From: Aphidius gifuensis
Taxonomy: Eukaryota > Arthropoda > Insecta > Hymenoptera > Braconidae
Assembly (NCBI RefSeq): GCF_014905175.1
Contig: NC_057788.1
Span: forward strand, 16,218,654-16,282,653
DNA length: 64,000 nucleotides
Direction: 5' to 3'
The notes under the pieces are model-generated. The model was given only the letters and a program-made list of their open reading frames with translations, did not search any database and was not told where the DNA came from. Both the position numbers and the translations under genes were made by a program. Below are positions 20,353 through 31,127 of this stretch, one piece after another; within the stretch, counting starts at the first letter, position 1; every line of letters begins with the position of its first letter.

Positions 20353-21469
20353 CCCTGGTAAAAAAAAACTGGCAGAATCTGGCAGAATAAACTGACAGAA
20401 TCTGGCAGAATCCGGCAGTTGTTCCAAAAACCGGTCTAAATCTGTAAGAAACTGCAAGAATCTGTAAGAATCTGGCAGAATCTAGCAGTTGTTCCGAAAA
20501 CCGGTCTAAATCTGTAAGAATCTGCCAGAATCTGTCATAATCTGCCAGAATCTGTCATAATCTGCCATAATCTGTAAGAATCTGCCATGATCTGCCATAA
20601 TCTGTCAGAATCTGTGAGAATCTGCCAGAATCTGTAAGAGTCTGCCATAATCTGCCAGAATCTGTCATAATCTGCCAGAATCTGCCATAATCTGTCATAA
20701 TCTGCCAGAATCTGTGAGAATCTGCCAGACTATTTTTACGAAAAAATTCTAAATAAAAAAAAAATTCTGGACGAACGATTGTGGTTATTACAAACATCAA
20801 GGTAAGGTATCAAGAAACTTCAATCTCGAAGCGTTGCGTTTTTTTTTTAAACTTGAATATGTTTTTATAAATTTTTATAAGTAATCATAATCTCAGTTCC
20901 TATATATGTGAATTAACTCTGACCTGAGCACATGTGAGAATCGTTGAATAACAACTAACGTAAAATAATGATAAATGACCTATAAAAGAATAAATTATAA
21001 CATACTAATAGTTCGATGACGACTTGATGTCTCCTAATCAGTTATATTAATTCAAAAAAATCAATTTATTGAAAAAAAAACAATATTTATCAATTGAACT
21101 GGCAGAATCTGGCAGACTGTTGGAAATCAAATATGTGGCTGACAGAATCTGGCAGAATCTGGCATGCTGTTGGAAGTCGAATATGTGGCTGACAGAATCT
21201 GGCAGAATCTGTAAGAATCTGCCAGACTGTTGGAAGCCGAATATTCGGCTTACAGAATCTGGCAGAATCTAGCAGACTGTTAAGATCGAGTATTTGGCTG
21301 GCAAAATCTGACAAAATCTGGAAGAATCTGACAGAATCTGGCAGAATCTGGCAGACTGTTGAAAGCCGAATATTTGGCTGGCAGAATCTGCCAGATTTTT
21401 TCATTTTTTGTTGAATCTTGCAGAATCTGCCAGAATCTACCAGAATCTGCCAGATTTTTTTCACCAGGG
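20353..21469. mobile_element. CCCTGG-ended element with CTGGCAGAATCTGCCAG words
   Basis: Starts CCCTGGTAAAAAAAA, ends TTTTTTTCACCAGGG, with TT on both sides (20351-20352 and 21470-21471) as a 2-bp target duplication. Both flanks (20370-20730, 21095-21460) consist of 10-bp words CTGGCAGAAT/ATTCTGCCAG. The centre (20735-21090) is unique AT-rich DNA. The insertion splits the capsid gene, whose reading continues on either side. Confidence 0.88.
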
Positions 21470-21713
21470 TTGACCACACATGCTCATTAGTTGGAGGTGA
21501 AATTGGCCATTCAAAAAGACACCATGCTCGAAAACACATTGAAATTGGTGGATCTCGTTGAATAAATTTTATCGTATCGATTTTTTTCTTATCAGATAAT
21601 TTAACATATGGCACTAGTGCGCTCAATCTTATTTATCTGAAATTTCAAATCTTTTTCTTCTGCCCTACCAGTTCGAATACATGCAGATCGATTCATATCA
21701 CTTCCCTGGTGAA

Positions 21714-22545
21714 AATAATTTTGACAAAATTTGTTAAAAATTATTTGTCAAATTTTGTCAGATTTTGTCAAATAATTATGAGAAATTTTGTCAAATTTAG
21801 TCAAAATTTGGCAAATTTTGAGAGGAAATTGGGACTCCTCAATTTACGGACAATTTAATTTTGTCAAATTTTGGCAAATAAAAGACAATTTTGTCAAATG
21901 ATTTTGTCAAATTTTGCCAAAATTTGACAAATTTTGCTAAAATTATTTGAATTAAAAAAAAAAAAAAAACCTAGTTATGTCGTCTGCATAATCATATTAT
22001 GTACGCAATTTCCGACAGTTAATATATATCATTTTCATAAGTTTAACAATTCATCTATAGGAATCTGTCTATTTGTTCAATATTACCATATGAGTGATGG
22101 ATATATGATTTTCTCTATATACTAACAGAACATTCCATGCCTGCATGCGAGAAACATTCATCAATATATTATTTTCTATTTTGTTCTAATCAATTAATAT
22201 CATCAGTAGCAAAGAAGGTAACAATTCGACGATATCTTCCGGTTTATAGATAAATTTTAAAAAATTATAAAATTCATATAGTTTCTTCTAAATTAACGGT
22301 TTGAAAAAAATTTGTCAAATGTATTCAAAATTTTTCAAAAAAAAAAAAATTATTATAATTGACAAAATTTGTCAAATATTGCCAAAATTTGACAAAATTT
22401 GGCAAAATTAGACAAAATTTGACAAATATTGACGAAAAAAATTTGACAAAATTTGCCAAAATTAGTTGAATTTTGTCAAAATTTGCCAATGTTTGCCAAA
22501 AATTGAAGATTTTGGCAAATTTTGTCAAAATTATTTTTACCAAGG
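21714..22545. mobile_element. CCCTGG-ended element with TTTGTCAAAATTTGCCAAA words
   Basis: Starts CCCTGGTGAAAATAATTT and ends AATTATTTTTACCAAGG, flanked by TT on both sides (21712-21713, 22546-22547). Arrays of TTTGTCAAA/TTTGGCAAA words occupy 21725-21950 and 22310-22535; the 22000-22310 core is unrelated AT-rich sequence. Inserted in the capsid pseudogene. Confidence 0.85.
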
Positions 22546-23062
22546 TTCTTGAGCAAATTAGTATCAATTCATGCTTAGCATTGACAATAATCTTTCTATA
22601 ATCTTCAGCAAAGCCAAGAAACATTTGTAATGGTATACAAACATCAAAGTATCCATCAGTGTTAGTTAATGATATATCATCGCTAGTACCGAGCCAACCA
22701 GCATTCTCTAAATTTGATTCTGGATTTAATGACAGATAATTTTTTAGGGTGCTCGTCATGCCAGGATTTTTACTCTTATCAATCTCAACACCATTCATTT
22801 CATATCTTATTTCATCAAAAAGATGACGTATGTATACCATTATTCACAATTTTAGTCGTCAAAGCCGCTGCCACAGTACCATCATTTTTTTCGGTCACTA
22901 ATCTTTTGGAAATGTGCAATGGACTTTTGCATGGTAAAATAAAAATATCCTGATTTTGTATGTTAATTCTAATTTCATCACTGTTTCCAAATGTTGTTAA
23001 ACCATAGGGATGATGTGCATGGATCTCATAGTGAGATATTGATAAATCAAATTCAATTGGTC

Positions 23063-23930
23063 CCTAGCGGATGCGTCGACACCTATTCGATCGGGATTTG
23101 ACTCTCCAATGTAGCACTCAGTCGACAGCGATTTGACAGCCATTCGACAGCATATATAAAACGTAATTCTCGAGCGCCGGATGATCAAAATGAATTGGAA
23201 AAATATAAAATAAATATAAGATTATAATGACAACAACTTCAACTGAAGAAAACCTTGACTAGTATATGTATTTAATATTAAATAAGAGTTTAAATTACAT
23301 ACGGTAGAGAGGTTAGGTTGACATGATTCGAATATCTACTGGAGTCAAAAAGCTGTCGAGCCGCAGACCATTCATCGGTGATTGATTCGGTCATTATTAC
23401 CGAGATATTTTGTCACTGAATCGACAGGCTTTCAACACCAAATTGAGAGGTGTCTAATTTGCTCATTTTTTATTGTTTTAAATTGTTTAAACATTATAAT
23501 GGACTTTATTAATGATAGATTTGTATTTTTTTTATAAAAAAATAATAGAAAATAAAAAAAAACTTGTAAAAATTTATGAAAAAAAAGTTTTTTTTTTGTT
23601 TATAATTTTCAAATTAATTGTTAATAACAATTGCATGTAAAAAACATAATAAAACAGTATAATTAAGCATTTAAAAATTATACAATCGTAAAAATAATTT
23701 TTTTTCAATTTTTTTACGCCATATATCTATTGACTCTGTCTCGACAGCGTTTTGATCGCGTTTCGACTGGCTTTCGACAGGCTTTCGACACCGAATTGAG
23801 AGGTGTCTAATTTATTCATTTTTTATTGTTTTTAATTGTTGAAACATTATGAAGGACTGTATTAATGATAAATATGCATTTTTTTTATGAAAAAATTAAT
23901 AGAATATATCAAAAATGTTGTTAACAATTA
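23063..23930. mobile_element. Inserted repeat with TCGACAGG words and a ~350-bp internal direct repeat
   Basis: Lies between the capsid N-terminal region and the protease remnant. TCGACAG/CTTTCGAC words occur at 23075-23160, 23345-23440 and 23735-23790. The block CACCRAATTGAGAGGTGTC with about 110 following bases occurs at about 23440 and again at about 23790. Its ends were not resolved, and no ORF is convincing. Confidence 0.6.
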
Positions 23931-23939
23931 ATTTAAAAA

Positions 23940-24260
23940 TTATAAACAAAAACAAAATTTTTTTTTATAAATTTTTACAAGTTTTTTTTTATTTTCTATT
24001 ATTTTTTTGATGCTGCCAACATTTAAATATTCAACAAGCTCTGTTGGAGGCTGGAGATTTCCAGAGCCATCAAAATTAATCACATGATTTTTATTGATTT
24101 TTTTATACGCAGTCCATTGTGTACCAGGATTTTTTTCATCATCGAGATTTATTATACTAGTTTCTCGAGGCAAAGATTTCGTTGGTAGATTATTTCTCAT
24201 AGAAATCCCAGGAAAATTTCTATTTTCAATTGCTCTGCAAATTTCACCAGATCCCAATCA
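23940..24260 (-). pseudogene. Maverick adenain-like cysteine protease fragment
   Basis: The minus frame contains a conserved Asp-rich stretch (IINLDDEKNPGTQW) and a following FDGSGNLQPP region, which fit the adenovirus-type C5 cysteine proteases that mature Maverick/adintovirus capsids. In that family the first motif normally has the catalytic His where this sequence has Gln (GTQW); if the alignment is right, the enzyme is dead. The Cys-containing C-terminal part is not visible. The frame runs into or overlaps the end of the PLA2-like gene upstream, in another frame. Confidence 0.6.
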
Positions 24261-24743
24261 GCCAACGCTCGACGTAGCAGCATCTCTACAAGTTTTCTGG
24301 AGACAAAAAAAAATCTTGCCCCATTTTTATATGGTCTCATATGTAGACCTTCACCGAGTGCTATTGATTTAATACCTTTATTATGTCTTTTGTTTTCTTT
24401 CAATTGCTTTTTCTGCGGAATTTGCATCATTTATTGTCTTTACAACACCGAAAGTGCCACCAACTATCACACTACCCACACGGAAAAAAAATATATAATT
24501 TATATATAAAATTATATATAATAATTAAATATAACAATTATATATAAGATTGGGCGAAAACGTGTATATAATTTATATGAAATTTATATGTAACGATTAT
24601 ATATAATAGTTTACATAAAATTATATATATTTTTTATATAAATTTTATCACATCCCCCCCCCCCAACCCCCTCCTCTTCCCATGAATTGTTTTTATTTAA
24701 AAATTTCCTTAAATTTTATTATACAAAAATCAAAACTAAATCT

Positions 24744-24810
24744 TCCATCAGGATTCGAACCCGAACCCTTCTGGTTGGGAGGCAAGTACTTTAACTCGAA
24801 GCCACAAATC
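24744..24810 (-). other. tRNA-like segment, left arm of palindrome
   Basis: On minus, a GTGGCTTCGAGTTAAAG stretch (A-box-like) and GGTTCGAATCC (perfect B-box-like), about 45 bases apart. No full cloverleaf proven. Confidence 0.65.
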
Positions 24811-25047
24811 TTATGATAGATTTCTATAAAAATATACATAAGAATATGACAACTCTCAATTTTTTTACTTGGTGGTTTTAATCACAATTCTATTACTGAC
24901 TTTTATTCAAATATATAACATTTTAATTTTAACATCTCTTCGTTCATATTTTTATTAAAAAAAAGGAAAATCGGTATTAAAATCACCAAGTAAAAAAGTT
25001 GAGAGTTGTCATATTCTTATGTATATTTTTGTAGAAATCTATCATTA

Positions 25048-25115
25048 GATTTGTGGCTTCGAGGTAACGTACTTGCCTCCCACCCAGAAGGGTCCGGGTT
25101 CGAATCCTGATAGAA
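25048..25115 (+). other. tRNA-like segment, right arm of palindrome
   Basis: Mirror copy of 24744-24810: TGGCTTCGAGGTAACG then GGGTTCGAATCC on plus. The few differences between arms (for example GGTCCGGG against GGTTCGGG) show that the arms have diverged slightly. Confidence 0.65.
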
Positions 25116-26217
25116 GATTTGTTTTTGATTTTTTTAAATTAAAACTTAGGAAAATATTTGAATAAAAACAATTCATGAGAAGGGGAGGGGGGGGGATGTG
25201 ATAAAATTCATATTAAAAATATATATAATTTTATATAAACTATTATACATATATAAATTTTATATAAATTATATACACGTTTTCGCCCAATCTTATATAT
25301 TAATTGTTATATATAATTATTATATATAATTTCATATATAAATTATATATTTTTTTTCCGTGTGGGCCAATGGCGCTGAGTGCTGATAAAATTGAAATTA
25401 ATAATGGTAGAGCGCCACCTATCTCAGTTGGTATTGGTATAATTCGTAGTACTTGTATATCTGATTTTTCCCCACACTTCTTCATCTCAACCTTTGCTGC
25501 TTGTAATGCTGATTTAATATTCATATGATTATCATTTACATAATGCATTGCATTTTTGGCAGTTTGAATAATTTTTTTTAATGCCAATTTTGTTTTTTCA
25601 TTTTTCTTTTTTATTTCTTTCTTTTTAATACTGGCTTTTGAAGTTTTTGGATTTTTCATGCCCATACCAAGTTTAGATTTTATTTTCGTGCCAGCCACTA
25701 GGGCAGCTGCTGCATGTTCCCCAATACTCGAATCTTCGGCAAAAATTCTTGATGATGCTTTCTTAGCAAGTATTCTGTCTGCCATATTCCTTGCAGGGAT
25801 ATCATTAGGACTTCCTGCGTACGCAATATCATGATCTTTACAAAATTTATCGAGAGAATTGATGCCTTGATCACCACGAGCCAGGCGTTTTCCAAATCTT
25901 GTCCCAGGTCCGGCGAATGAATATCCAGGAATATAGAGTTCAACTGGCAATTTATTTATAATTTTATTTAATAATCCATCGCCAGCTGTATGGTTTTTTT
26001 TTTTCCCGGGATTGTTTTTTTCTTATTTTTAAACTTAAAGTTGCCTGTTTTTTTGGCGTTTTTTGATGTGCATTTAGCCATGGCTCAAATGATACTGAAC
26101 GATGGTAAATATAAATGGTGCTTTACAATTTGATTTCGTTTAGTATGAGCCATGATAGAGTTCAAGATGCAAGCAAAAAAACAGTCAATCATAATTATAC
26201 ATTAAAATAGATCTTTA

Positions 26218-26337
26218 CCCTGGTAGAAAAATTCCGTCGGCCCGACGTTGGCCCGACTTATTGGCTTGACTTTACATGTATAATCATATATGCTTATACA
26301 GGTTAAGTCGGGCAGCGCTCACAAATTTCTACCAGGG
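26218..26337. mobile_element. 120-bp CCCTGGTAGAAA MITE
   Basis: Complete short element: CCCTGGTAGAAAAATT at one end, AAATTTCTACCAGGG at the other, TA on both sides (26216-26217, 26338-26339). Inside it carries CGGCCCGAC and GTCGGGC words around an AT-rich centre. It is the smallest member of the CCCTGG group here and shows its boundaries most clearly. Confidence 0.88.
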
Positions 26338-26464
26338 TAGATATAATTATATATAAAAATAAATCTTTAGATATAATTATATATCGTTTTATATCTTTAA
26401 ATCTCATTTAAATTAAAATTTTCTGGAAGTTTTATGTCGGGATATCTTAAGATCATCAACCATG

Positions 26465-26615
26465 CACTCAGAGAAGGATAAGTTAACAGTTAACAAACCA
26501 ATATGTTTACATTAAACATACAAAAGTTTAATGTTAAGATATATATATTAACAATAAACATAGATATCTTAACTGTTAACATACGTATGTTTATAGTTAA
26601 CATACGTATCTTTAC
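26465..26615. mobile_element. Fragment of the CAGAGAAGGATA element, inverted copy
   Basis: Starts CACTCAGAGAAGGATAAG and matches the reverse complement of 19548-19700 at nearly every base, through GTTAACAGTTAAC, TTTAATGTTAAGATATATA and CGTATCTTTACGCGGCC. The other end of the element is missing; an 18-bp minisatellite follows. Confidence 0.85.
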
Positions 26616-26627
26616 GCGGCCAAATGA

Positions 26628-26925
26628 GGCAAGCAATACGTATGAGGCACATAATACGTATAGGGTAAGCAATTCGTAAGAGGTAAGCAATACGTATGAA
26701 GCAAGTAATACGTAAGAGGCAAGTAATACGTATACGTATGAGGAAAATCATAGATATGAGGCAAGCAATACGTATGAGGCAAGTCATACGTATATGGTAA
26801 GCGATACGTATGAAGCAAATCATACGTATAGGGTAAGCAATACGTATAAAGAAAGTAATTCGTATGGGGTAAACATCACGTATGAAGCAAGTAATACGTA
26901 TAAGGCAAGTAATACAAATTTTAAT
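26628..26925. repeat. 18-bp minisatellite, about 16 copies
   Basis: Unit GAGGCAAGYAATACGTAT in head-to-tail copies with moderate divergence and one 6-bp expansion (ATACGTATACGTAT). Because 18 is a multiple of 3, several frames stay open and give spurious hexapeptide-repeat ORFs. Confidence 0.88.
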
Positions 26926-26929
26926 TTCT

Positions 26930-27305
26930 TCGCTACAAATTTGCTACAGAGTTCCTGCATTTACCTGATATTTTAGTTTTTTTTGAAGAAGTAGCTGAGA
27001 AAGGTCAGGGTGAAAATTCTGGGGATAACTAAAATTTTTTAAGGTTTTTTAGTTTTTCTCGACGTTACGAACGAATCTAGCTGCGTGAACATGGCATCCT
27101 ACTTTATTCTAGAACAAATTAGAATGAGAATTTGTTTTATCAGCACATCATTCCATTCATTATGTTTTACAAAACTTGAAATAAAAAACAAAAAACAATA
27201 ATATGTTTTTTAAAAAAAGGTCGTTCAACTGAATAACAAAGAGTTAATTTCATAATGTCTAATTGATCTTGATTTTTTACGAAATTTCAACGCAGACCTT
27301 CCTTA
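26930..27305. other. No gene recognised
   Basis: AT-rich sequence between the minisatellite and the next inserted element; presumably Maverick-flanking or filler DNA. Confidence 0.4.
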
Positions 27306-28736
27306 CCCAGGTTGGATCCCACAAGGGTAAACGGCCGTGCCAGGGTTGTTACAAGCTTGTGTTTCCTAGCCTTGGTGGACTAGAATGTGCCTAGCTTGGC
27401 ACAGAGTATTTTTCCAGTCATTGCACAAGACTTGTTAATCTAGGCTTGTACCAAGCCTGTGTCGATTGTTATTTCCAAGCCTCACACAAGGTTGAAAATT
27501 CCAAGCTCGTGTCAAGCTTGTATTTACAGTCATTGCACAAGACTTGTTATTCCAGGCTTGTACCAAGCCTGTGACAATCGTTAATTCCAAGCTTTACACA
27601 AGGTTAAAAATTCCAAGCTCGTATCAAGCTTGTATTTACAGTCATTGCACAAGACTTTCTAATCCAGGCTTGTACCAAGCCTGTGTCAATCGGTAATTCC
27701 AAGCCTTAAACAAGGTTGAAATTTCCAAGATTGTGTCGAGCCTGTATTTACAGTCATTGCACAAGACTTGTTAGTCCAGGCTTGTAACAAGCATGTGTCA
27801 ATCGTTAATTCCAAGCCTTACACAAGGTTAAAAATTCCGAGCTCGTGTCAAGCCTGTATTTACAGTCATTGCACAAGACTTGTTAGTCCAGGCTTGTACC
27901 AAGCCTGTGTTAATCGTTAGTTCCAAGCCTCACACAAGATTAAAAATTTCAAGGTTGTGTCAAGCCTGTTTTTCCAGTCACTAGACAAGCCTTGTTAATC
28001 CAGGCTCGACACAAGACTGTCCCCTTGATTTTTCCCGCCCTCACACGAGCCTCGTAATACAGCCTTGTTTCAAGCTGGTGCCCATTGTTTCACCAAGCCC
28101 GACACGAGACTTGACTTATGCATATATTTAACTCAAAAAAAAAAAATTATAGTAATTAGATATATAAATTTAATATAAATTTCAAATAAAAATTATCAGG
28201 CTTTGACTATTGTGTGAGGCATTCGCGAGGACTGTGTGTTTAGTCTCAATAGAATTTATTTATATAAAAAATTTTGACGACCACTTTTATCAATACCCCG
28301 ATGGTCGACATGATAGCGCATTGGAGTTCCCCGTGAGAGGCCCCGGATCGATCCCGCGTCACGTCCCTAGTTTTTCGTTTAATTATTATCGTTTAATAGA
28401 ACTGTCTGAATTAAAACATAACAATGTCGGAATTATTAAATTAACAATAATAATAGATTAACCATAATTATTTATTTATATTTTTTTTAAAATTGTTTTT
28501 GGAAGCTTGAGTCAAGCCCGAGGCACATACCTTGGCACAAGGCTGGAATACGAATCTTGACACGAGGCTGGGACACGAGCCTTGGCACAAGGCTTGTCAT
28601 CAAGCTTGTAACATAGGCACATTTTCAATTACTTAACAACCTTGGCACAAGCTTGTAGCACAAGCTAGACACAAGCATGTGAGCCTTGTGCACAAGCTTG
28701 TGCCAGGCCTGGCACAATCGTTTACTCTTACCTGGG
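27306..28736. mobile_element. CCCAGGT-ended element with CAAGCCT/AGGCTTG words and tRNA-like core
   Basis: Ends CCCAGGTTGGA..GGGTAAACGGCCGTGCC and GGCACAATCGTTTACTCTTACCTGGG are imperfect inverted repeats. Positions 27340-28110 hold about 90-bp tandem units of TTCCAAGCCT..CACAAGGTT and CATTGCACAAGACTTG; 28500-28720 holds further AAGCTTG words. The core (28190-28480) has the tRNA-like segment and is found inverted at 30600-30830. Flanked by TTA and AAT, so no clear target duplication. Confidence 0.82.
28296..28366 (+). other. tRNA-like segment in element core
   Basis: ATGGTCGACATGATAGCGC (A-box-like) and CGGATCGATCCC (B-box-like) at tRNA-like spacing; inverted copy at 30643-30711. Confidence 0.55.
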
Positions 28737-30382
28737 AATGTGTTCATTAACTTATCGCGGAATAGTGGCAACAGAGATACAATTTGTGAATCATTCGATG
28801 ATTTATTTTGTCGAATTGTTGAGTATAATGATATTATAGAAAATGAAACCTTGGAGTATAACGAGCGAAAAAATCTTTCAACTTCTCTAATATATACGAA
28901 GCGGGCATTGCTAAAAATTGAAAAATTACTAATTAAAGTTGGTTCCGGTTCAAATGATGATAATAGTGACTATGAAAATGTTAATAATAATAATAATAAT
29001 AATACAGAAGCTAGTGAAAGTGAAAATATTAATAGTAGAGTAAGATGTAACATGCAAATTTAAAATTTCCAAACAAGACAATGAGACCATTATTACAAAA
29101 TATTTTAATACTGGAAACATGATGATATTACCATCCACAGATATAGATGAGTTGTTTACAGCAAAATTCAATGAATTAAATGCGCGAAAAGAAAATATTG
29201 AAATGCAAGAATCAGCATCACTCGAGGGTGGTAATTCATTTGTAGAATTACCAAAATGGCTCAAGGTGGAACATGCAATAATAAACGTAAAAAATGATGA
29301 TGAATACTGTTTTCTGTGTTCAATTTTATCAGCCATGTATAATTTTAAAGATCACCCTGAGCGTATGAGCAAGTCGGAGCCACTTGACAATGGCAAAGAT
29401 CTATTTAAAAATATTTCATTATATCAACAATTTGATTTACCAAAATCATTACGAGATATTAAAAAATTTGAAAAAGTAAACGATTTATCAATATCAGTAT
29501 ATGGCATCGAATATAATGAAAATGAAAATGATAAAATAAAAGAAAAAAATGGTAAAAAATAAAAAATAATTGTGCCATATTACTTGAGTGAATATTCACC
29601 AATCGAGCCAACGAAAAATTTGAATTTCAATAATGTTTATGTTAAAAAAACAGTTCATCTCTTAATGCAACGAAAAAATGATAAAATAGAAGAAGAGGAA
29701 GAAAATGAAGAAGAAAATGATGATGAATACATTTCAGGTGAATATCATTATACTTAGATTCACAATATGTCAATGTTGCTGTCATCACAATCGTCAAAAC
29801 ACAAAAGTAAAAAATTTTTTTGTAATCGTTGAATTTTTGAATCATCTTATTTCAATCATAAACTTGCATGCTTTAATGTTAATAAGTCGCGTATCGAACT
29901 GCCTACAAAACAAATTAATAGTTTAAAATTCAAAAATTATAAATATCAGTTAAGAGTGCCATGTGTTGTTTACATGGACATAGAGTGTTTGCTTAAAAAA
30001 GTCAAGACAATAAAGATATTGTGCAAGAAAAAGTGTTGATGTGCAAAGTCACATACCATTCAGTATAGGCTATTATTTAAAGTGTGACTATGATGACTCT
30101 TTATCAAGACATAAAATATATCGTGCTAATGATTGTATTAAGTGGTTTATTAATGAGCTATATAAAATATCAAAAAATGTTCATGCTATACTCGTTCATG
30201 CTATACTAATCCAATGATTATTTCTCCACAAGAACAAGCTGAGTTTGATAGAGCACAGTTTCGTTATATGTGTAAAAAAAAATTCACGGAAAAAGATCCT
30301 AAAGTGAAAGCTCACCATCATTTCTTATCGCACTACAGGAGTTCAGCACACAACAGCTCTAATATAAATTATCAAGAGTCAT

Positions 30383-31127
30383 CCCAGGTAGGAAGTGACG
30401 ACGGGGACAAGCCTGGGTGAGCCCTGGAATGTTCACTAAGTTTTTGCCGGTGTCAGGCTTATATTCCAGGCTTGTTTTCCAAGCCTGGCACAAGCCTGTG
30501 TCTCAGGCTTGATACAGGCTTGCAAAAAAAACTAAAAAATAATATAAATAAACTATTATTGTTAGTTTATGTTTATAACATTATTTTTTTTTTATTTAAA
30601 CAATTTGAATAAACGACATTAATTAAACGAAAACAAATGGAGGTGACGTGGAATCGATCCGGGGTCTCTCACGTAGAAGTCGAACGCGCTATGAAGTCAA
30701 CCGTCGGGGTATTGATGTAAGATGTAGTGAAACTTTTTTATATGAATAAACTCTACTGAGACTCAATACACAGTCCTCGCAAAAGCCTGACACAATAGTC
30801 AAAGCCTGATTTTGAAATTTCTCTTTAGAATTTATATAACATTTAAAAAATACAGGCTTGACACAAGACTGAGTTACCAAGACTCGTGTGAGGCCGGGTA
30901 AAAGCAAAAAACACAGGCTTGACACAAGACTGAGTTACCAAGGCTCGTGTGAGGCTGGGTAAAAGCGAAAAATACAGGCCTTACACAAGACTGAGTTACC
31001 AAGGCTCGTGTGAGACCGGGTAAAATCAACGGGCCCAGGCCTGAGACAAGCCTTGGCTACCAAGGCTTGATACACAGCCCTTGCACAAGCCTGACACGGT
31101 CGTCAAGCCCGAGAATTCCTACCTGGG
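30383..31127. mobile_element. CCCAGGTAGGAA-ended element inserted in polymerase B
   Basis: Starts CCCAGGTAGGAA, ends TTCCTACCTGGG (perfect inverted repeat) and is flanked by AT on both sides (30381-30382, 31128-31129). Contains AGGCTTG/CAAGCCT words at 30400-30525 and 30780-31110 and a core (30600-30780) that is the reverse complement of 28200-28370 in the larger element. Polymerase coding resumes just after it with the exonuclease II motif. Confidence 0.88.
30643..30711 (-). other. tRNA-like segment in element core, inverted copy
   Basis: On minus: GGTTGACTTCATAGCGC, then CCGGATCGATTCC, matching 28296-28366 at most positions. Confidence 0.55.

Larger units (their letters stand above)
19917..23060 (-). 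pseudogene. Maverick major capsid (hexon-like) gene, split in three by insertions
   Basis: Minus-strand pieces: about 23060-22550 (contains FLGFAEDYRKIIVNAKHEL), about 21712-21472 (contains FRAWCLFEWPIS) and about 20350-19917 (contains YPYANLNLDIG, then VIDCSRQNE and LHDRIIEYKPIS). These motifs recur at 44958-45830. They resemble the double jelly-roll major capsid proteins of Mavericks and adintoviruses, which form the virion shell. The gene is interrupted by elements at 20353-21469 and 21714-22545, has a frameshift around 20150-20130, and a further break near 22840. Assignment rests on remembered family patterns, not a search. Confidence 0.7.
24475..25366. mobile_element. 892-bp palindromic element with a tRNA-like segment in each arm
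   Basis: Left end CCCACACGGAAAAAAAA and right end TTTTTTTTCCGTGTGGG. The inverted repeat continues inward through AT-rich ATATAT words, GGGCGAAAACGTGT, a C-run/G-run (24653-24668 against ~25185-25198) and a tRNA-like segment in each arm, to a centre near 24920. Nearly the whole element can fold back. It interrupts the PLA2-like gene. No ORF of its own. Confidence 0.9.
24200..26085 (-). pseudogene. Maverick PLA2-like minor capsid gene, split by a long palindrome
   Basis: The minus frame from 25950 opens with a parvovirus-VP1-like phospholipase A2 signature: the Ca-loop-like GPGTRFGKRL and the catalytic-helix-like CKDHDIAY. A Lys-rich region and a small-residue, possibly membrane-active, hydrophobic stretch follow. 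An ATG near 26083 with a Lys-rich N-terminus probably belongs to the same gene, a frame apart around a poly-T run near 25995-26005. Coding stops at the palindrome (25366) and resumes on its other side at 24474 (VIVGG..). In related viruses such domains help virions leave endosomes. Broken here by insertion and frameshifts. Confidence 0.75.

Noticed and set aside
18091..21477. Open frames such as repeated MPFSG or SARFCQILPD peptides
   Set aside because: Products of the word arrays inside transposable elements; only the flanking capsid pieces are meaningful.
26490..26976. Ile/Arg/Thr-rich hexapeptide-repeat ORFs
   Set aside because: Direct translation of an 18-bp minisatellite in several frames on both strands.
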